A DNA stretch of 64,000 nt from Vibrio sp. D404a (lineage in GTDB: Bacteria > Pseudomonadota > Gammaproteobacteria > Enterobacterales > Vibrionaceae), in NCBI RefSeq assembly GCF_030248535.1, contig NZ_JAHGAJ010000028.1, positions 51,797-115,796 on the forward strand. The letters are read 5' to 3'. The notes under the pieces were generated by a model. It made no database searches. It worked only from the letters and a program-made list of their open reading frames with translations, and was not told where the DNA came from. The translations under genes and the position numbers were made by a program. This document shows, one piece after another, positions 18,620 to 28,069 of this stretch. How positions within the stretch are numbered: position 1 is the stretch's first letter; each line of letters begins with the position of its first letter.

Positions 18620-18706
18620 CTAAGTGAAGGAGAGTGGGATTTTCTTCACTTTTTTGCTTTGTTTTGCAGATTTATTCGGTTTTCTTCTACTTTGGTTAGC
18701 GAACAT
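18620..18706 (-). CDS. Putative 28-residue highly basic microprotein
   Basis: The ORF codes for 28 residues beginning MFANQSRRK, with nine Lys/Arg and no acidic residue. Evidence that it is real: a near-ideal Shine-Dalgarno (TAGGAGGT) 5-6 nt before the ATG, and an intrinsic terminator right after it on the same strand. It sits alone in a gap of more than 600 bp between the oxidoreductase and a flavin reductase gene. The composition suggests nucleic acid, ribosome or membrane-surface binding, but no family is recognised. It could also be a leader peptide of a regulatory RNA. The rest of the gap (18707-19024) shows nothing else firm. Confidence 0.6.
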   Translation of the reverse strand: MFANQSRRKPNKSAKQSKKVKKIPLSFT

Positions 18707-19024
18707 GGAGACCTCCTAAATCTTATATTTCTAATTGTGCACCTCAACTTTCGTTCCTTGAAGGCCGTACACTTGGCTTTTCATAGTGAGTGACTTAAAG
18801 CACTTTAATAGAAGCATAACTGATGCCAACTTTTAAGTTGTTGATTTTATTAGAATGCGATCTGGAATGGTGGGCTCTTATTCAAATTGACATTCAAAAT
18901 GAGATTTTTAAGCCTTTTTTGGTCAATTCGACAGCAAAGTCTGACTGAAAGGTGACTTATCGATAGATAGATCACGAGATAGCAAGTACACTAATTCGAA
19001 CTTTGTCTTAGCCAAGGATGTGCG

Positions 19025-19636
19025 ATGAACCTCAAGTTCGATACTCTCTCTCCAAATGAAATCTACCATCTGATGACTCAAACGGTTGTGCCACGACCTA
19101 TTGCTTGGGCGCTGACTGAATCTAAGGGTGGTGTATATAACCTTGCCCCATTCTCTTACTTCACCCCAGTGTCGAGCCAGCCACCGTTGTTGATGCTTTC
19201 TGTTGGTAAAAAACCAACGGGCGAAATCAAAGATACCGCGAAAAACGCCATAGAAACCGGTAAGTTAGTCATTCATATTGCTTCTGAATCATCCGCTGAA
19301 GAGATGACAGCAACAGCTGCGACGTTAGAGCATGAGCAATCGGAAGTGCAAGCGAATGACATTGAACTGGTTGAGTTTGAAGGCTTTGACCTGCCTCGCG
19401 TTAAGTCTTGCTCTGTGGCATTTGGTTGTACCTTATTCGAGGTAAAAGAGGTGGGAGATGTGCCTCAGAGTTTACTGTTTGCCAAGGTAGAGGCGGTTTA
19501 TATCGCAGAGGATGTGATTGATAGCAGCAGTGAACGTTTGAAAATCGACGCATTGGCACTTAACCCGCTGTCACGTCTTGGCGGTGGTGAGTATGCAACA
19601 CTCTCGAACGTATTTTCGGTCGCGCGTCCAAAATAA
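19025..19636 (+). CDS. Flavin reductase family protein
   Basis: A 203-residue flavin reductase-like (split-barrel FMN-binding) protein. Family features are VVPRPIAWALTESKGG, NLAPFSYFTPVSSQPP and SRLGGGEYATL near the end, as in DIM6/NTAB-type members. Such proteins bind FMN and reduce flavin with NAD(P)H, often supplying a monooxygenase. No monooxygenase gene is adjacent. It is followed after 156 bp by the cobalamin genes, in the same direction but probably a separate unit. Confidence 0.88.
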   Translation: MNLKFDTLSPNEIYHLMTQTVVPRPIAWALTESKGGVYNLAPFSYFTPVSSQPPLLMLSVGKKPTGEIKDTAKNAIETGKLVIHIASESSAEEMTATAATLEHEQSEVQANDIELVEFEGFDLPRVKSCSVAFGCTLFEVKEVGDVPQSLLFAKVEAVYIAEDVIDSSSERLKIDALALNPLSRLGGGEYATLSNVFSVARPK

Positions 19637-19792
19637 TCTCGGGCTGAGTCGGTGATTGGCTCAGCTTCTATCTCCTGTTTTTATCGGTAATGTTCCGGAT
19701 CGTTTGTTCTTGCTTTCTATATTGCATGTAAGAGCAGTGGCTTACGATAAGTTATTGATAATAAAGTCATCGGCACTAAAAAATTTATCATT

Positions 19793-20839
19793 ATGTTAGA
19801 CACCCAGCACACCGCGTTTATCCAAAATCGAATTGATCAAAAAACCAAGCCACTTGGCGCATTAGGCCTTTTAGAGACCACCGCTTTTCAACTGGCTCTT
19901 ATTCAAAGTCAGCAGAGCGAGAGCCCCGTCGAAAGAATTACAATCAACAAACCATCGATGTTCGTTTTTGCAGGCGACCATGGCATTGCGGATGAAGGCG
20001 TGAGCATTGCACCGAGTGCGGTGACTCAACAGATGGTGTTGAACTTTGTCCATGGCGGAGCCGCAATCAACTGCTTCTGTCGCTTGAATGATATCCACTT
20101 AACCGTGGTCGATACCGGAATCCTTGAAGCTATTGATATAGAGAGAATCGAAGGTATCGACAGCGAACGACTTGTCTCTCAACGATTAGGCAGCGGCACT
20201 CATAACTTCAACCTACAAGCGGCGATGTCGGCTGAACAGGTAAAGCAAGGGTTAAGTTATGGGCAATCTCTGATTGAGAAACGAATTACCGGAGGAAGCA
20301 ACCTTGTGATGTTCGGTGAGATGGGTATTGGTAACACCAGTAGTGCTTCTGCGCTGTTAAGTGCGCTTACTGGCTTAGATTGCAAGGAGTGTGTGGGCTT
20401 AGGGACGGGCATTGATGACGCTCAGCTAAAGCATAAACAACAAGTTGTCGCGAATGGCGTCAGCCGCTGCAAAGGCAAAAGCGTTGAAGATGTTTTAGCT
20501 GAAGTGGGCGGATTTGAAATTGTACAAATGGTTGGTGGCTTTATCGGGGCAGCAAGAATGCAAACACCGGTACTGGTCGATGGCTTTATTGTCTCAGTTG
20601 CCGCTTACGTTGCGACCTTAATTGAACCACAGTGTCGCGACTACATGTTGTTTGCTCATAAATCGCAAGAGTATGCGCATCAATATGTGTTGCGAGAGCT
20701 TAACGCTGAACCAATGCTCGACTTAGGTTTAAGGCTTGGGGAGGGAACCGGTGCTGCTCTTGCTCTGCCTTTGGTTAGAGCAGCTGCAGAATTTTACAAC
20801 GATATGGCCAGTTTTGAGAGTGCAGGGGTGACCGTGTAA
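19793..20839 (+). CDS. cobT: Nicotinate-nucleotide:dimethylbenzimidazole phosphoribosyltransferase
   Basis: CobT (348 aa) makes alpha-ribazole phosphate from nicotinate mononucleotide and 5,6-dimethylbenzimidazole for the lower ligand of cobalamin. Family motifs seen are TKPLGALGLLE, FAGDHGIADEGVSIAPSAVT, the glycine-rich FGEMGIGNTSSASAL, and the C-terminal LDLGLRLGEGTGAALALPLV with the catalytic Glu. It is first of a four-gene nucleotide-loop assembly cluster and overlaps cobS by one base (TAATG). No corrin ring genes are present, which suits salvage of cobinamide rather than de novo synthesis. Confidence 0.96.
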   Translation: MLDTQHTAFIQNRIDQKTKPLGALGLLETTAFQLALIQSQQSESPVERITINKPSMFVFAGDHGIADEGVSIAPSAVTQQMVLNFVHGGAAINCFCRLNDIHLTVVDTGILEAIDIERIEGIDSERLVSQRLGSGTHNFNLQAAMSAEQVKQGLSYGQSLIEKRITGGSNLVMFGEMGIGNTSSASALLSALTGLDCKECVGLGTGIDDAQLKHKQQVVANGVSRCKGKSVEDVLAEVGGFEIVQMVGGFIGAARMQTPVLVDGFIVSVAAYVATLIEPQCRDYMLFAHKSQEYAHQYVLRELNAEPMLDLGLRLGEGTGAALALPLVRAAAEFYNDMASFESAGVTV

Positions 20840-21648
20840 TGACTCAACCAGAAACCAGCAGCGGTATGAAATATCAGTGGCAGTTGTTTCTATTGGCGCT
20901 TGGCTTTTTTTCACGACTACCTGTACCACACGACACGCCATATTCTGAAGAGCGTATGAATAGAGCAGGGCGCTATTTCTCCACGGTGGGTATTCTGCTT
21001 GGCTTGTTGTGCGCGTCTGTGTATGTGCTGTTGAGTTGGGTATTGCCCGCTGAGGTTGCGTTAGTGCTGATGATGGTATTCAGCCTATTGTTAACGGGAG
21101 CGTTTCACGAAGATGGCTTAACAGACATGGCTGATGGCATTGGTGGCGGCATGACGGTGGAAAGACGCCTAACCATTATGAAAGACAGCCGCATCGGTAC
21201 TTACGGCGCATCAGCGTTGATCATGGCGCTTTTAGGGAAGTGGGTCTTTTTAAGCGAACTTATCAATCAAACCACTGCGAGTGATCTGTTCATGATCTTA
21301 GTCGCGGCGTATGCGTTTAGCCGAGCCATTGCGGCTTCACTTATCTACGATATGCCGTATGTCAGTGATCCAGATACCAGTAAAAGTAAGCCACTTGCCA
21401 ATAAACAGACACATTCTGAAACTCTGTTTTTGATTGGTGTTGGTTTGATTCCGAGCCTTTGGTTTGGGATTGAGTGGAGTTTTGTTTTGCTCGTCAGTGG
21501 CTCTATCGTGAGGACGCTACTTAAACGCTGGTTAATCAAGCGCATTGGCGGTTTCACGGGAGACTGCTTAGGCGCAGCACAGCAACTGGTCGAGCTCTCG
21601 ACTTATCTACTCTTTATTGTTGCCTTCTATAACGGCCTGCTTGGGTGA
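20839..21648 (+). CDS. cobS: Adenosylcobinamide-GDP ribazoletransferase (cobalamin synthase)
   Basis: CobS (269 aa) is an integral membrane enzyme that joins AdoCbi-GDP and alpha-ribazole (phosphate) to form adenosylcobalamin (phosphate). The conserved acidic motif GAFHEDGLTDMADGIGGG (about 88-105), with Mg-binding Asp residues, is intact. It is followed by MKDSRIGTYGA and the C-terminal GGFTGDCLGAAQQ motif, among six or so membrane helices. The ATG overlaps the cobT stop codon. cobU follows after 7 bp. Confidence 0.96.
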   Translation: MTQPETSSGMKYQWQLFLLALGFFSRLPVPHDTPYSEERMNRAGRYFSTVGILLGLLCASVYVLLSWVLPAEVALVLMMVFSLLLTGAFHEDGLTDMADGIGGGMTVERRLTIMKDSRIGTYGASALIMALLGKWVFLSELINQTTASDLFMILVAAYAFSRAIAASLIYDMPYVSDPDTSKSKPLANKQTHSETLFLIGVGLIPSLWFGIEWSFVLLVSGSIVRTLLKRWLIKRIGGFTGDCLGAAQQLVELSTYLLFIVAFYNGLLG

Positions 21649-21655
21649 GTCCTGA

Positions 21656-22207
21656 ATGACAAAGCATGAAAAAACAACGCATTTGATTCTAGGCGGTGCA
21701 CGCTCGGGCAAGTCCAGCTTTGCTGAGAAACAGGTTATTGAACAAGCAAATACCAGCAAACGTAAACTGCATTATATCGCCACCGCAATCAGTTTCGACC
21801 CAGAGATGGAAGCACGTATCAAGCACCATCAGCAGAGACGTGATGAACAGTGGAATGAGCACGAAGCACCACTGGAACTTGCTAAGATGCTGCGTGATTT
21901 AAACGAATCTGATGTTGCCTTGGTTGATTGCTTAACACTGTGGCTCAACAACGTTATTTATGAGCTTGGTGAGCAGGCGACCAATGAGCAAGTCGAGCTG
22001 TGGATTCAGGAGCTTGTTGAGGCGGTCGAAGCTAGCCCTGCCAACATCACAATGGTGTCCAATGAAGTTGGGCTAGGGGTTGTTCCTATGGGGCAAGTGT
22101 CTCGTTTATTTGTCGACAATGCTGGCAGAATGAACCAAGCCCTCGCGAAAGTGGCAAACCAAGTGACTTTCATCGCTGCGGGCTTACCCATGGTTCTCAA
22201 AAACTAA
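21656..22207 (+). CDS. cobU: Adenosylcobinamide kinase / guanylyltransferase
   Basis: This bifunctional P-loop enzyme (183 aa) phosphorylates adenosylcobinamide and then attaches GMP from GTP. The Walker A motif GGARSGKSS covers residues 13-21. The segment ATAISFDPEMEARIKHHQQRR includes the conserved His region that forms the GMP adduct, and VSNEVGLGVVPM is a family signature. Nothing is missing. It lies between cobS and cobC on the same strand with short gaps. Confidence 0.96.
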   Translation: MTKHEKTTHLILGGARSGKSSFAEKQVIEQANTSKRKLHYIATAISFDPEMEARIKHHQQRRDEQWNEHEAPLELAKMLRDLNESDVALVDCLTLWLNNVIYELGEQATNEQVELWIQELVEAVEASPANITMVSNEVGLGVVPMGQVSRLFVDNAGRMNQALAKVANQVTFIAAGLPMVLKN

Positions 22208-22223
22208 GGCTAGCGGATTAACA

Positions 22224-22862
22224 TTGAATAAGATACGCACCAAGCATATTTATCTCGTTCGCCACGGCAAAGTACTCGGCGAGGCAGCGTTGAATGGCCA
22301 CGCTGACGTGTTGGTGGACGATGCACTTCAAGACCAAATTTGTGCGTCGATCACCGCGCTTCCGATCAGGCTTAATGCGGTTGCAACTTCACCGCTGCGC
22401 CGCTGTCATGATTTAGCCGTTCGAGTCGCCACTACACAATTGCTGCCGTTAGACAGCATCAGTGAATTGCAGGAGATGAACTTCGGTGATGTCGATGGCG
22501 TTCCATTCGATCTCCTCAGTGAACAGTGGGAGAGTTTGGAGTCGTTTTGGCAAGATCCGGCAAGTCACCAATTAACTGGAGCGGAAAGTTTACAGTCGTT
22601 CCACCAACGCGTTATTCAAGGTTGGTCGCAACTTATCAGTAGCGCCCATGACAATACATTGCTGGTTACGCATGGTGGCGTAATCCGAGTGATTTTGGCG
22701 CATTGCCTCGACATGGATTGGAAAAAGCCGACGCTCTATTCCAACTTAGCGATAGGTAATGCGTCTCTGACACACATTCAAATCACACAAACAGACAATA
22801 ATTACATCAGTGTGAAGGTGATTGGGCAGCCGCTCTTAGGCCTCAAATACACCAACCAGTGA
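22224..22862 (+). CDS. cobC: Histidine phosphatase, probable alpha-ribazole phosphatase
   Basis: A 212-residue histidine phosphatase. The catalytic LVRHGK (R13, H14) is present, with SPLRRC, a central Glu region (ELQEMNFGDVDG) and the second active-site His in LLVTHGGVIR. At the end of a cobTSU cluster it most likely removes the 5'-phosphate from alpha-ribazole phosphate or cobalamin phosphate (CobC). The start is TTG with only a weak ribosome site; no better start is visible. Position is what separates it from general phosphoglycerate mutase-like phosphatases. Confidence 0.88.
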   Translation: MNKIRTKHIYLVRHGKVLGEAALNGHADVLVDDALQDQICASITALPIRLNAVATSPLRRCHDLAVRVATTQLLPLDSISELQEMNFGDVDGVPFDLLSEQWESLESFWQDPASHQLTGAESLQSFHQRVIQGWSQLISSAHDNTLLVTHGGVIRVILAHCLDMDWKKPTLYSNLAIGNASLTHIQITQTDNNYISVKVIGQPLLGLKYTNQ

Positions 22863-22926
22863 GCACTGGGAAATCAATTTTTACCATTTTATCGATAGAA
22901 CATCGCACAGAATAAGGACAGAACTC

Positions 22927-24723
22927 ATGACAACGCCAAGTTGGGATTTGAGCATTGCATATCGCGGATTAGACGATTCAAAGATTGAACAAGATATCGA
23001 ATTGATCGAGCAGTGTATCGAACTGCTTTACCTGCATGTAGAGAAGCGTGACACGGTCATCGCGATGCAGAATGCGATTCAAACATCTGAAGCCGCAGGC
23101 ACGCTACTCGGAACCATTCACACTTTCGCTAACTGTCACGCATCTGTGGATGCAACCCATACCGAAGCGAAACAATTATTAGGCCGAGTGGCGAAATTGA
23201 ACTCTGAAATGTCTCAAGCCTTTAGCCCTTATGAAGACACTCTGGTTCATGCCGATGTTGAGTTTATTACTAAGGTGTTAGACCACGCGAGCCCAGACGT
23301 TGCAGGCCAAGGTTTTGCTATTGAAAGCTCTCGCAAGCTTGCGGCTACACGCCTGAGTGTTGCTGAAGAACAGCTACTAGCAGCGATGGAAGTTGATGGT
23401 CGTGACGGCTGGGGACGTCTTTACGACAACTTGACCGGTTCATTGAAACTGTCGCTGAAGTTGAAAGGCGAAGACGAAGAGCTTGGTTTCTCACAAGCGG
23501 CGAGCCTTCTCTATGGCAGTGAGTTTGATAAACAAGAGCCTGCATGGCGCGCGGTACAAAGTGCGATGGCAACACATCAAGAATCCTTTGCGTCGATCTT
23601 GAACGCATTGGCAGGTTGGCGTCTGACTGAGAACAAGAAACGCTCGAAAATCTGCGATGTGCATTTTTTAGCGCCAAGCTTACATGGCAGCCGCATCGTT
23701 CCTGAGACCTTAGACACCATGATGGCGACAGCGAAAGCCAATCGCACCGTGGGGCAAAAGGCAGGCTTATTAATGGCAAGAGTTCACGGCCTCGACGAAA
23801 TGAAGCCTTGGAACCACCTTGCAGCAATGCCACCGCTTGGTGAGGCAGAATCTAAGGTTTATCCATTTGATGAAGCCATCGATGTGATTAAGACGGCTTT
23901 TGCAGAAGTGAACCCTGAGATGGCTCAGTTCGTTGATCTAATGGTCGAGAATGGCTGGATTGATGCTGCGCCTGCGCCAAATAAACGTCTGGGTGCTTAC
24001 TGTACCAAGTTTGCTGCGACGCGTTCACCATTGGTATTTATGACTTGGAGTGGTAGCCGTTCAGACCTTATGACATTGGCTCATGAGCTAGGCCATGCGT
24101 TCCACAACTGGGTAATGCGTGACATGCCACTGTGTCAAACTCGCTACCCGATGACCTTGGCAGAAACGGCGTCGATTTTTGCAGAGAATATTGTTCGCGA
24201 CCATCTGTTGCAACAAGCACAAACTCGCGACGAGAAACTAGAAATGCTTTGGGAAGAGCTCTCTTCTTCATTGGCTCTGATGATCAATATCCCAGTGCGC
24301 TTTGAGTTTGAAAAATCTTTCTATGAGCAGCGCGAAAAAGGCGAACTTACTGCCAAGCAACTGTGTGAGTTAATGGAGAAAACTTGGAAAGAGTGGTACG
24401 GCGATGCAATGAGCGAAGCCGACCCTTACTTCTGGGCGAGTAAGCTTCACTTCAGTATTGCTCAGGTAAGCTTCTACAACTATCCATATCTGTTTGGTTA
24501 CCTGTTCAGCAAGGGCGTGTACGCACAGCGCGATGTGAAGGGCGAGAGTTTCTATGGTGATTATGTATCGCTGCTTCGCGACACCGGCAGCATGATGGCA
24601 GAAGATGTTGTTGCTAAACACCTTGGTATGGATCTGAAAGAAGCGGATTTCTGGCAGCAGAGTATCGACATGGTTTCTGCGCAAATTGACGAGTTTGAAA
24701 GATTACTCAATCAGGAAGATTAA
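22927..24723 (+). CDS. M3 family oligoendopeptidase (PepF-like)
   Basis: A 598-residue zinc metallopeptidase of family M3, subgroup oligoendopeptidase F, which cleaves short peptides in the cytoplasm. The active site is intact: HELGH at 386-390 and the third zinc ligand Glu in AETASIFAE (about 413). The all-helical N-terminal domain matches the family in length. It follows cobC by 64 bp in the same direction with its own AAGGA ribosome site, so it may be read from the cob operon, though the functions are unrelated. Confidence 0.93.
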   Translation: MTTPSWDLSIAYRGLDDSKIEQDIELIEQCIELLYLHVEKRDTVIAMQNAIQTSEAAGTLLGTIHTFANCHASVDATHTEAKQLLGRVAKLNSEMSQAFSPYEDTLVHADVEFITKVLDHASPDVAGQGFAIESSRKLAATRLSVAEEQLLAAMEVDGRDGWGRLYDNLTGSLKLSLKLKGEDEELGFSQAASLLYGSEFDKQEPAWRAVQSAMATHQESFASILNALAGWRLTENKKRSKICDVHFLAPSLHGSRIVPETLDTMMATAKANRTVGQKAGLLMARVHGLDEMKPWNHLAAMPPLGEAESKVYPFDEAIDVIKTAFAEVNPEMAQFVDLMVENGWIDAAPAPNKRLGAYCTKFAATRSPLVFMTWSGSRSDLMTLAHELGHAFHNWVMRDMPLCQTRYPMTLAETASIFAENIVRDHLLQQAQTRDEKLEMLWEELSSSLALMINIPVRFEFEKSFYEQREKGELTAKQLCELMEKTWKEWYGDAMSEADPYFWASKLHFSIAQVSFYNYPYLFGYLFSKGVYAQRDVKGESFYGDYVSLLRDTGSMMAEDVVAKHLGMDLKEADFWQQSIDMVSAQIDEFERLLNQED

Positions 24724-24963
24724 TTGATCTTAATCGGTTCATACTCAATAAGAGCTGTGTTAGCTTACACGGCTCTTATCTGATTGATATAGCTTAAAAA
24801 CCTCGTAAGGTTTAATTCTCCCTGCTATAGACAGGGCCAATACAACTATTTATGGGCAGTATTTGTGAGTGATAACGGAGTTTCTGTTGATAAGTGCGAT
24901 CATAGCAACACAATTTCTTTGTACAATTTATTAACATACGGCCGTGCAATTAAGGAGTAGCGC

Positions 24964-25992
24964 ATGACGAAATCTCTCTTTCGCCAATCATTTCTTTTGG
25001 ACAGCCTAGATCTTGAACAAGAAGTGCTTGCAGGACAAACCGTACTAAGTAACGGAGTACAACTAAAAGTTCATCAACGTGGTGTTTTTGAAGTTATTCC
25101 CGCGAACTACGATCAACAGACAAAAAACATCATTTTCTCGACGGGCGTTCATGGTGATGAAACCGCACCAATGGAGCTGGTTGATAAGCTAGTCGAAGAC
25201 ATTGAAACAGGTTTCCAAAAAGTAAACGCTCGTTGTCTTTTCATCATCGCTCACCCTGAAGCGACTAACGCTCATACACGTTTTCTTGACGTGAACATGA
25301 ACCGTTTGTTTGATGACAAAGAGTATGAAAGCAATCGCGAAAGTGAGATTGCGAAAAAGCTCAAGTATTTGGTGACAGAGTTCTACCAAGACACTGATCC
25401 AGCGACGCGTTGGCACTTGGACCTTCACTGCGCTATTCGTTTATCTAAACACTACTCGTTTGCAGTGAGCCCTAAAGTTCGTCACCCTGTTCGTGGGCAA
25501 GAGCTGATCGAGTTCATCAATAGTGCGCATGTTGAAGCACTGCTGCTCTCTAACTCACCTTCGAGCACTTTCAGTTGGTACAGTGCCGAGAACTTTGAAG
25601 CTCAAGCTTTGACGATGGAATTGGGACAAGTAGCACGAGTTGGCGAAAACCAGTTAGATAAGCTGACAGCATTCGATCTTGCGATGCGTAACCTGATTGC
25701 AGAAGCGATTCCTGAACACCTACCGAAAAAGACCATCACTTATCGTGTGAGCCGTACCATTGTGCGTCTACATGATGATTTTGATTTTATGTTCTCAGAC
25801 TCGGTGGAGAACTTTACCGCCTTTAAACACGGTGAAGTTTTTGGTCACGATGGCGATAAGCCACTGATGGCTAAGAATGAGAATGAGGCTGTGGTGTTCC
25901 CAAACCGTCATGTGGCGATTGGGCAACGAGCGGCATTGATGGTTTGTGAGGTTGAAACTCGCTTTGATCATGGACAACTGGTTTACGATTAA
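24964..25992 (+). CDS. astE: Succinylglutamate desuccinylase
   Basis: AstE (342 aa) hydrolyses N-succinylglutamate to glutamate and succinate, the last step of arginine catabolism by the AST pathway. The zinc-binding residues H63 and E66 (GVHGDETAP) and H155 (LDLHCAIR), and the catalytic Glu in ALTMELGQ (about 219), are present. Other ast genes are not in this window, as is common for vibrios where astE is separate. The start has a good AAGGAG ribosome site. The 240 bp upstream hold no gene. Confidence 0.95.
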   Translation: MTKSLFRQSFLLDSLDLEQEVLAGQTVLSNGVQLKVHQRGVFEVIPANYDQQTKNIIFSTGVHGDETAPMELVDKLVEDIETGFQKVNARCLFIIAHPEATNAHTRFLDVNMNRLFDDKEYESNRESEIAKKLKYLVTEFYQDTDPATRWHLDLHCAIRLSKHYSFAVSPKVRHPVRGQELIEFINSAHVEALLLSNSPSSTFSWYSAENFEAQALTMELGQVARVGENQLDKLTAFDLAMRNLIAEAIPEHLPKKTITYRVSRTIVRLHDDFDFMFSDSVENFTAFKHGEVFGHDGDKPLMAKNENEAVVFPNRHVAIGQRAALMVCEVETRFDHGQLVYD

Positions 25993-26110
25993 TCGACAGC
26001 GATAATTCACGTCAACCGATTGATATAACAAGGTTCGCAAGCGATTGTGAACCTTGTGTTTATTTGGGGATACAGGTAAGGTTACGCGAACTTAGTTAAA
26101 GTAGCTTGAT

Positions 26111-27106
26111 ATGGATTTCCAACACCTTATTCAACAAAAACAACGACGCTGGACCCGTGCGATTTATCTGATGATCGCCGTGCTGTTCGTTCTTAGCGGC
26201 ATCTATCTGATGGTCGGCGATCTCTTTATTTCCCCGTTGAATACGCTCTCTCCACTCGAAGAAAAGCTACTTGTCGATTTAAGATTGCCACGTCTATTGG
26301 CAGCCATTGCCATTGGCGCTGCGTTAGCGGTATCTGGAGCGAGCCTACAGGTACTTTTGGGCAACGTACTGGCTGAGCCCGGAGTCTTAGGTATTTCCGG
26401 TGGTGCTAGCCTTGCTATGGTTGTCGTCCTGTTCTTCTTACCGTTCGCACCAACACCAGAGCTGTTTATGATTGCAGCTATCGTTGGGTCGCTCTGTTTT
26501 ACTTTACTGCTGGTGGGTATGGTGCGAGCCATGCGCTTGACCACCGCAAAACTCTTGTTGATTGGTGTGGCACTCGGCATCTTATCCGGAGCTATGGTGA
26601 CATGGGCATTCTACTTCAGTGATGACCTTAGCCTAAGGCAGCTTATGTACTGGCTCATGGGCAGTCTTGGTGGTGTTGCGTGGTATCAGCACTCGCTAAC
26701 CTTGGTGATGATCCCAGTCGTTATCTGGCTGTGCCTACAAGGCAGGAAGCTTGATAAGTTGATGATAGGGGAAGTGCATGCTGCGCAGCTTGGAATCAAC
26801 GTACCCGCGCTGCGGTGGCGTCTGATTTTCGCTGTCTCGATCCTTGTCGGTTGTGCTGTCGCTCTTGGTGGGGTTATCAGCTTTGTCGGCTTAGTTGTCC
26901 CGCACTTATTACGCCTTGCGATAGGCACTGACAACCGATATCTGCTTCCACTCTCGGCAGTATCTGGCGCTGCTCTATTGGTGTTTGCAGATATCTGCGC
27001 TCGTACACTACTTGATTCTGCTGAATTGCCGCTAGGTGTTATGACAACTACGATTGGTGCGCCAATCTTTATTTGGATGTTGGTGAAGAATCATGATTCA
27101 AATTAA
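26111..27106 (+). CDS. btuC: Vitamin B12 ABC transporter permease
   Basis: BtuC (331 aa) is a FecCD-type permease with ten predicted membrane helices. The conserved LRLPRLLAAIAIGAALAVSG (about 56-75), GNVLAEPGVLGISGGASLA and the cytoplasmic coupling segment AAQLGIN are visible. It forms the inner-membrane channel that imports cobalamin delivered by BtuF. It overlaps btuD by 14 bp, so translation is coupled. btuF is not in this window. The assignment to B12 rather than an iron siderophore rests on overall similarity and the nearby cob genes. Confidence 0.9.
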   Translation: MDFQHLIQQKQRRWTRAIYLMIAVLFVLSGIYLMVGDLFISPLNTLSPLEEKLLVDLRLPRLLAAIAIGAALAVSGASLQVLLGNVLAEPGVLGISGGASLAMVVVLFFLPFAPTPELFMIAAIVGSLCFTLLLVGMVRAMRLTTAKLLLIGVALGILSGAMVTWAFYFSDDLSLRQLMYWLMGSLGGVAWYQHSLTLVMIPVVIWLCLQGRKLDKLMIGEVHAAQLGINVPALRWRLIFAVSILVGCAVALGGVISFVGLVVPHLLRLAIGTDNRYLLPLSAVSGAALLVFADICARTLLDSAELPLGVMTTTIGAPIFIWMLVKNHDSN

Positions 27107-27866
27107 AAGCTTAAGTGTTGGTTCAAGGCTGCTTCCTCTCTCGTTTGATCTTAAGCCGGGGCAGATCACTCATGTGATTGGCCCAAATGGCAGCGGTAAA
27201 AGTACGCTGTTGGAAGCGATATCTGGTATTGGTGACAGCTATACGGGAGACGTTGTGCTTGGTGATAAGCCGCTGTCTAGCTTTACCCTGCAAGACTTGT
27301 CCATTCAGCGCGCTTATTTGAGTCAGAGTGCGAGGCCAGCTTTCAATCTTGAAGTGTTTCAGTTTCTTGCTCTGTCACTGCCAAGCTCTGCTGAGACCCA
27401 AGGTTCTGCAAAAGACGGTGGCTTGGTTACGCAGGTACTCAATGAAATCAGTAATATGCTGGAGATAAGCGACAAGCTACATCGCTCCATTCAAACTCTC
27501 TCTGGTGGTGAGTGGCAACGCGTACGATTAGCGGGAATGTGTTTACAAATCTGGCCTTCGCTCAACCCTTACTCCAAGCTGTTGATCTTGGATGAGCCTG
27601 CTGCACCACTCGACATAGGACAGGAAGCTCTGCTTTATAAGTTGATTGAACGAGTGGCCGCGCAAGGTATTTCCGTGTTGATGGCGAACCACGATTTGAA
27701 TCGAACGTTAAGGCACGCTGATCAAGTCTTGTTGTTGGACAAAGGGGTACTTCAACATATTGGTCGTGCACAAGAAGTGATGGTTCCGCAGCAGCTTGAG
27801 CAGGTATTTAAGACGCAGATTAAAAGCATCTCTGTCGACGACGATACTTACTTACTGTTTCAATAA
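27093..27866 (+). CDS. btuD: Vitamin B12 ABC transporter ATP-binding protein
   Basis: BtuD (257 aa) powers cobalamin import. All ABC ATPase motifs are present: Walker A GPNGSGKST (30-38), Q-loop YLSQSA, signature LSGGE (136-140), Walker B LLILDEP (163-169) and H-loop H200. Its first 14 bases overlap the end of btuC. There is no clear terminator directly after it. Confidence 0.93.
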   Translation: MIQIKSLSVGSRLLPLSFDLKPGQITHVIGPNGSGKSTLLEAISGIGDSYTGDVVLGDKPLSSFTLQDLSIQRAYLSQSARPAFNLEVFQFLALSLPSSAETQGSAKDGGLVTQVLNEISNMLEISDKLHRSIQTLSGGEWQRVRLAGMCLQIWPSLNPYSKLLILDEPAAPLDIGQEALLYKLIERVAAQGISVLMANHDLNRTLRHADQVLLLDKGVLQHIGRAQEVMVPQQLEQVFKTQIKSISVDDDTYLLFQ

Positions 27867-28069
27867 CGCCATTCTTTACCTAAAACAGCGCGTTATTTGG
27901 CGCGTCTAACTTCTTTTGTTGATAAAACCCTCAAAATAGAGGCTTTTACTGCCTAACTTATTAATTTAATTATTTTTCTTCTGGGCTGTTGTTATTTAAC
28001 GCTTTTTTGTTACTGTGAAAGGAACAGTAATTAGAGTGATAAAACAACATGAACTAAGAAGGAAATGAA

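Noticed and set aside
18731..18784. Second short minus-strand ORF (17 codons) upstream of the 28-aa ORF
   Set aside because: It has no ribosome site and no other support.
18548..18793. Plus-strand frame of 81 codons
   Set aside because: It runs through a terminator and opposite the 28-aa ORF, which has far better translation signals; the plus frame has no ribosome site.
19637..19792. Possible cobalamin riboswitch before cobT
   Set aside because: No sequence close to the conserved B12-box was found by eye, and the region is short for this riboswitch class.
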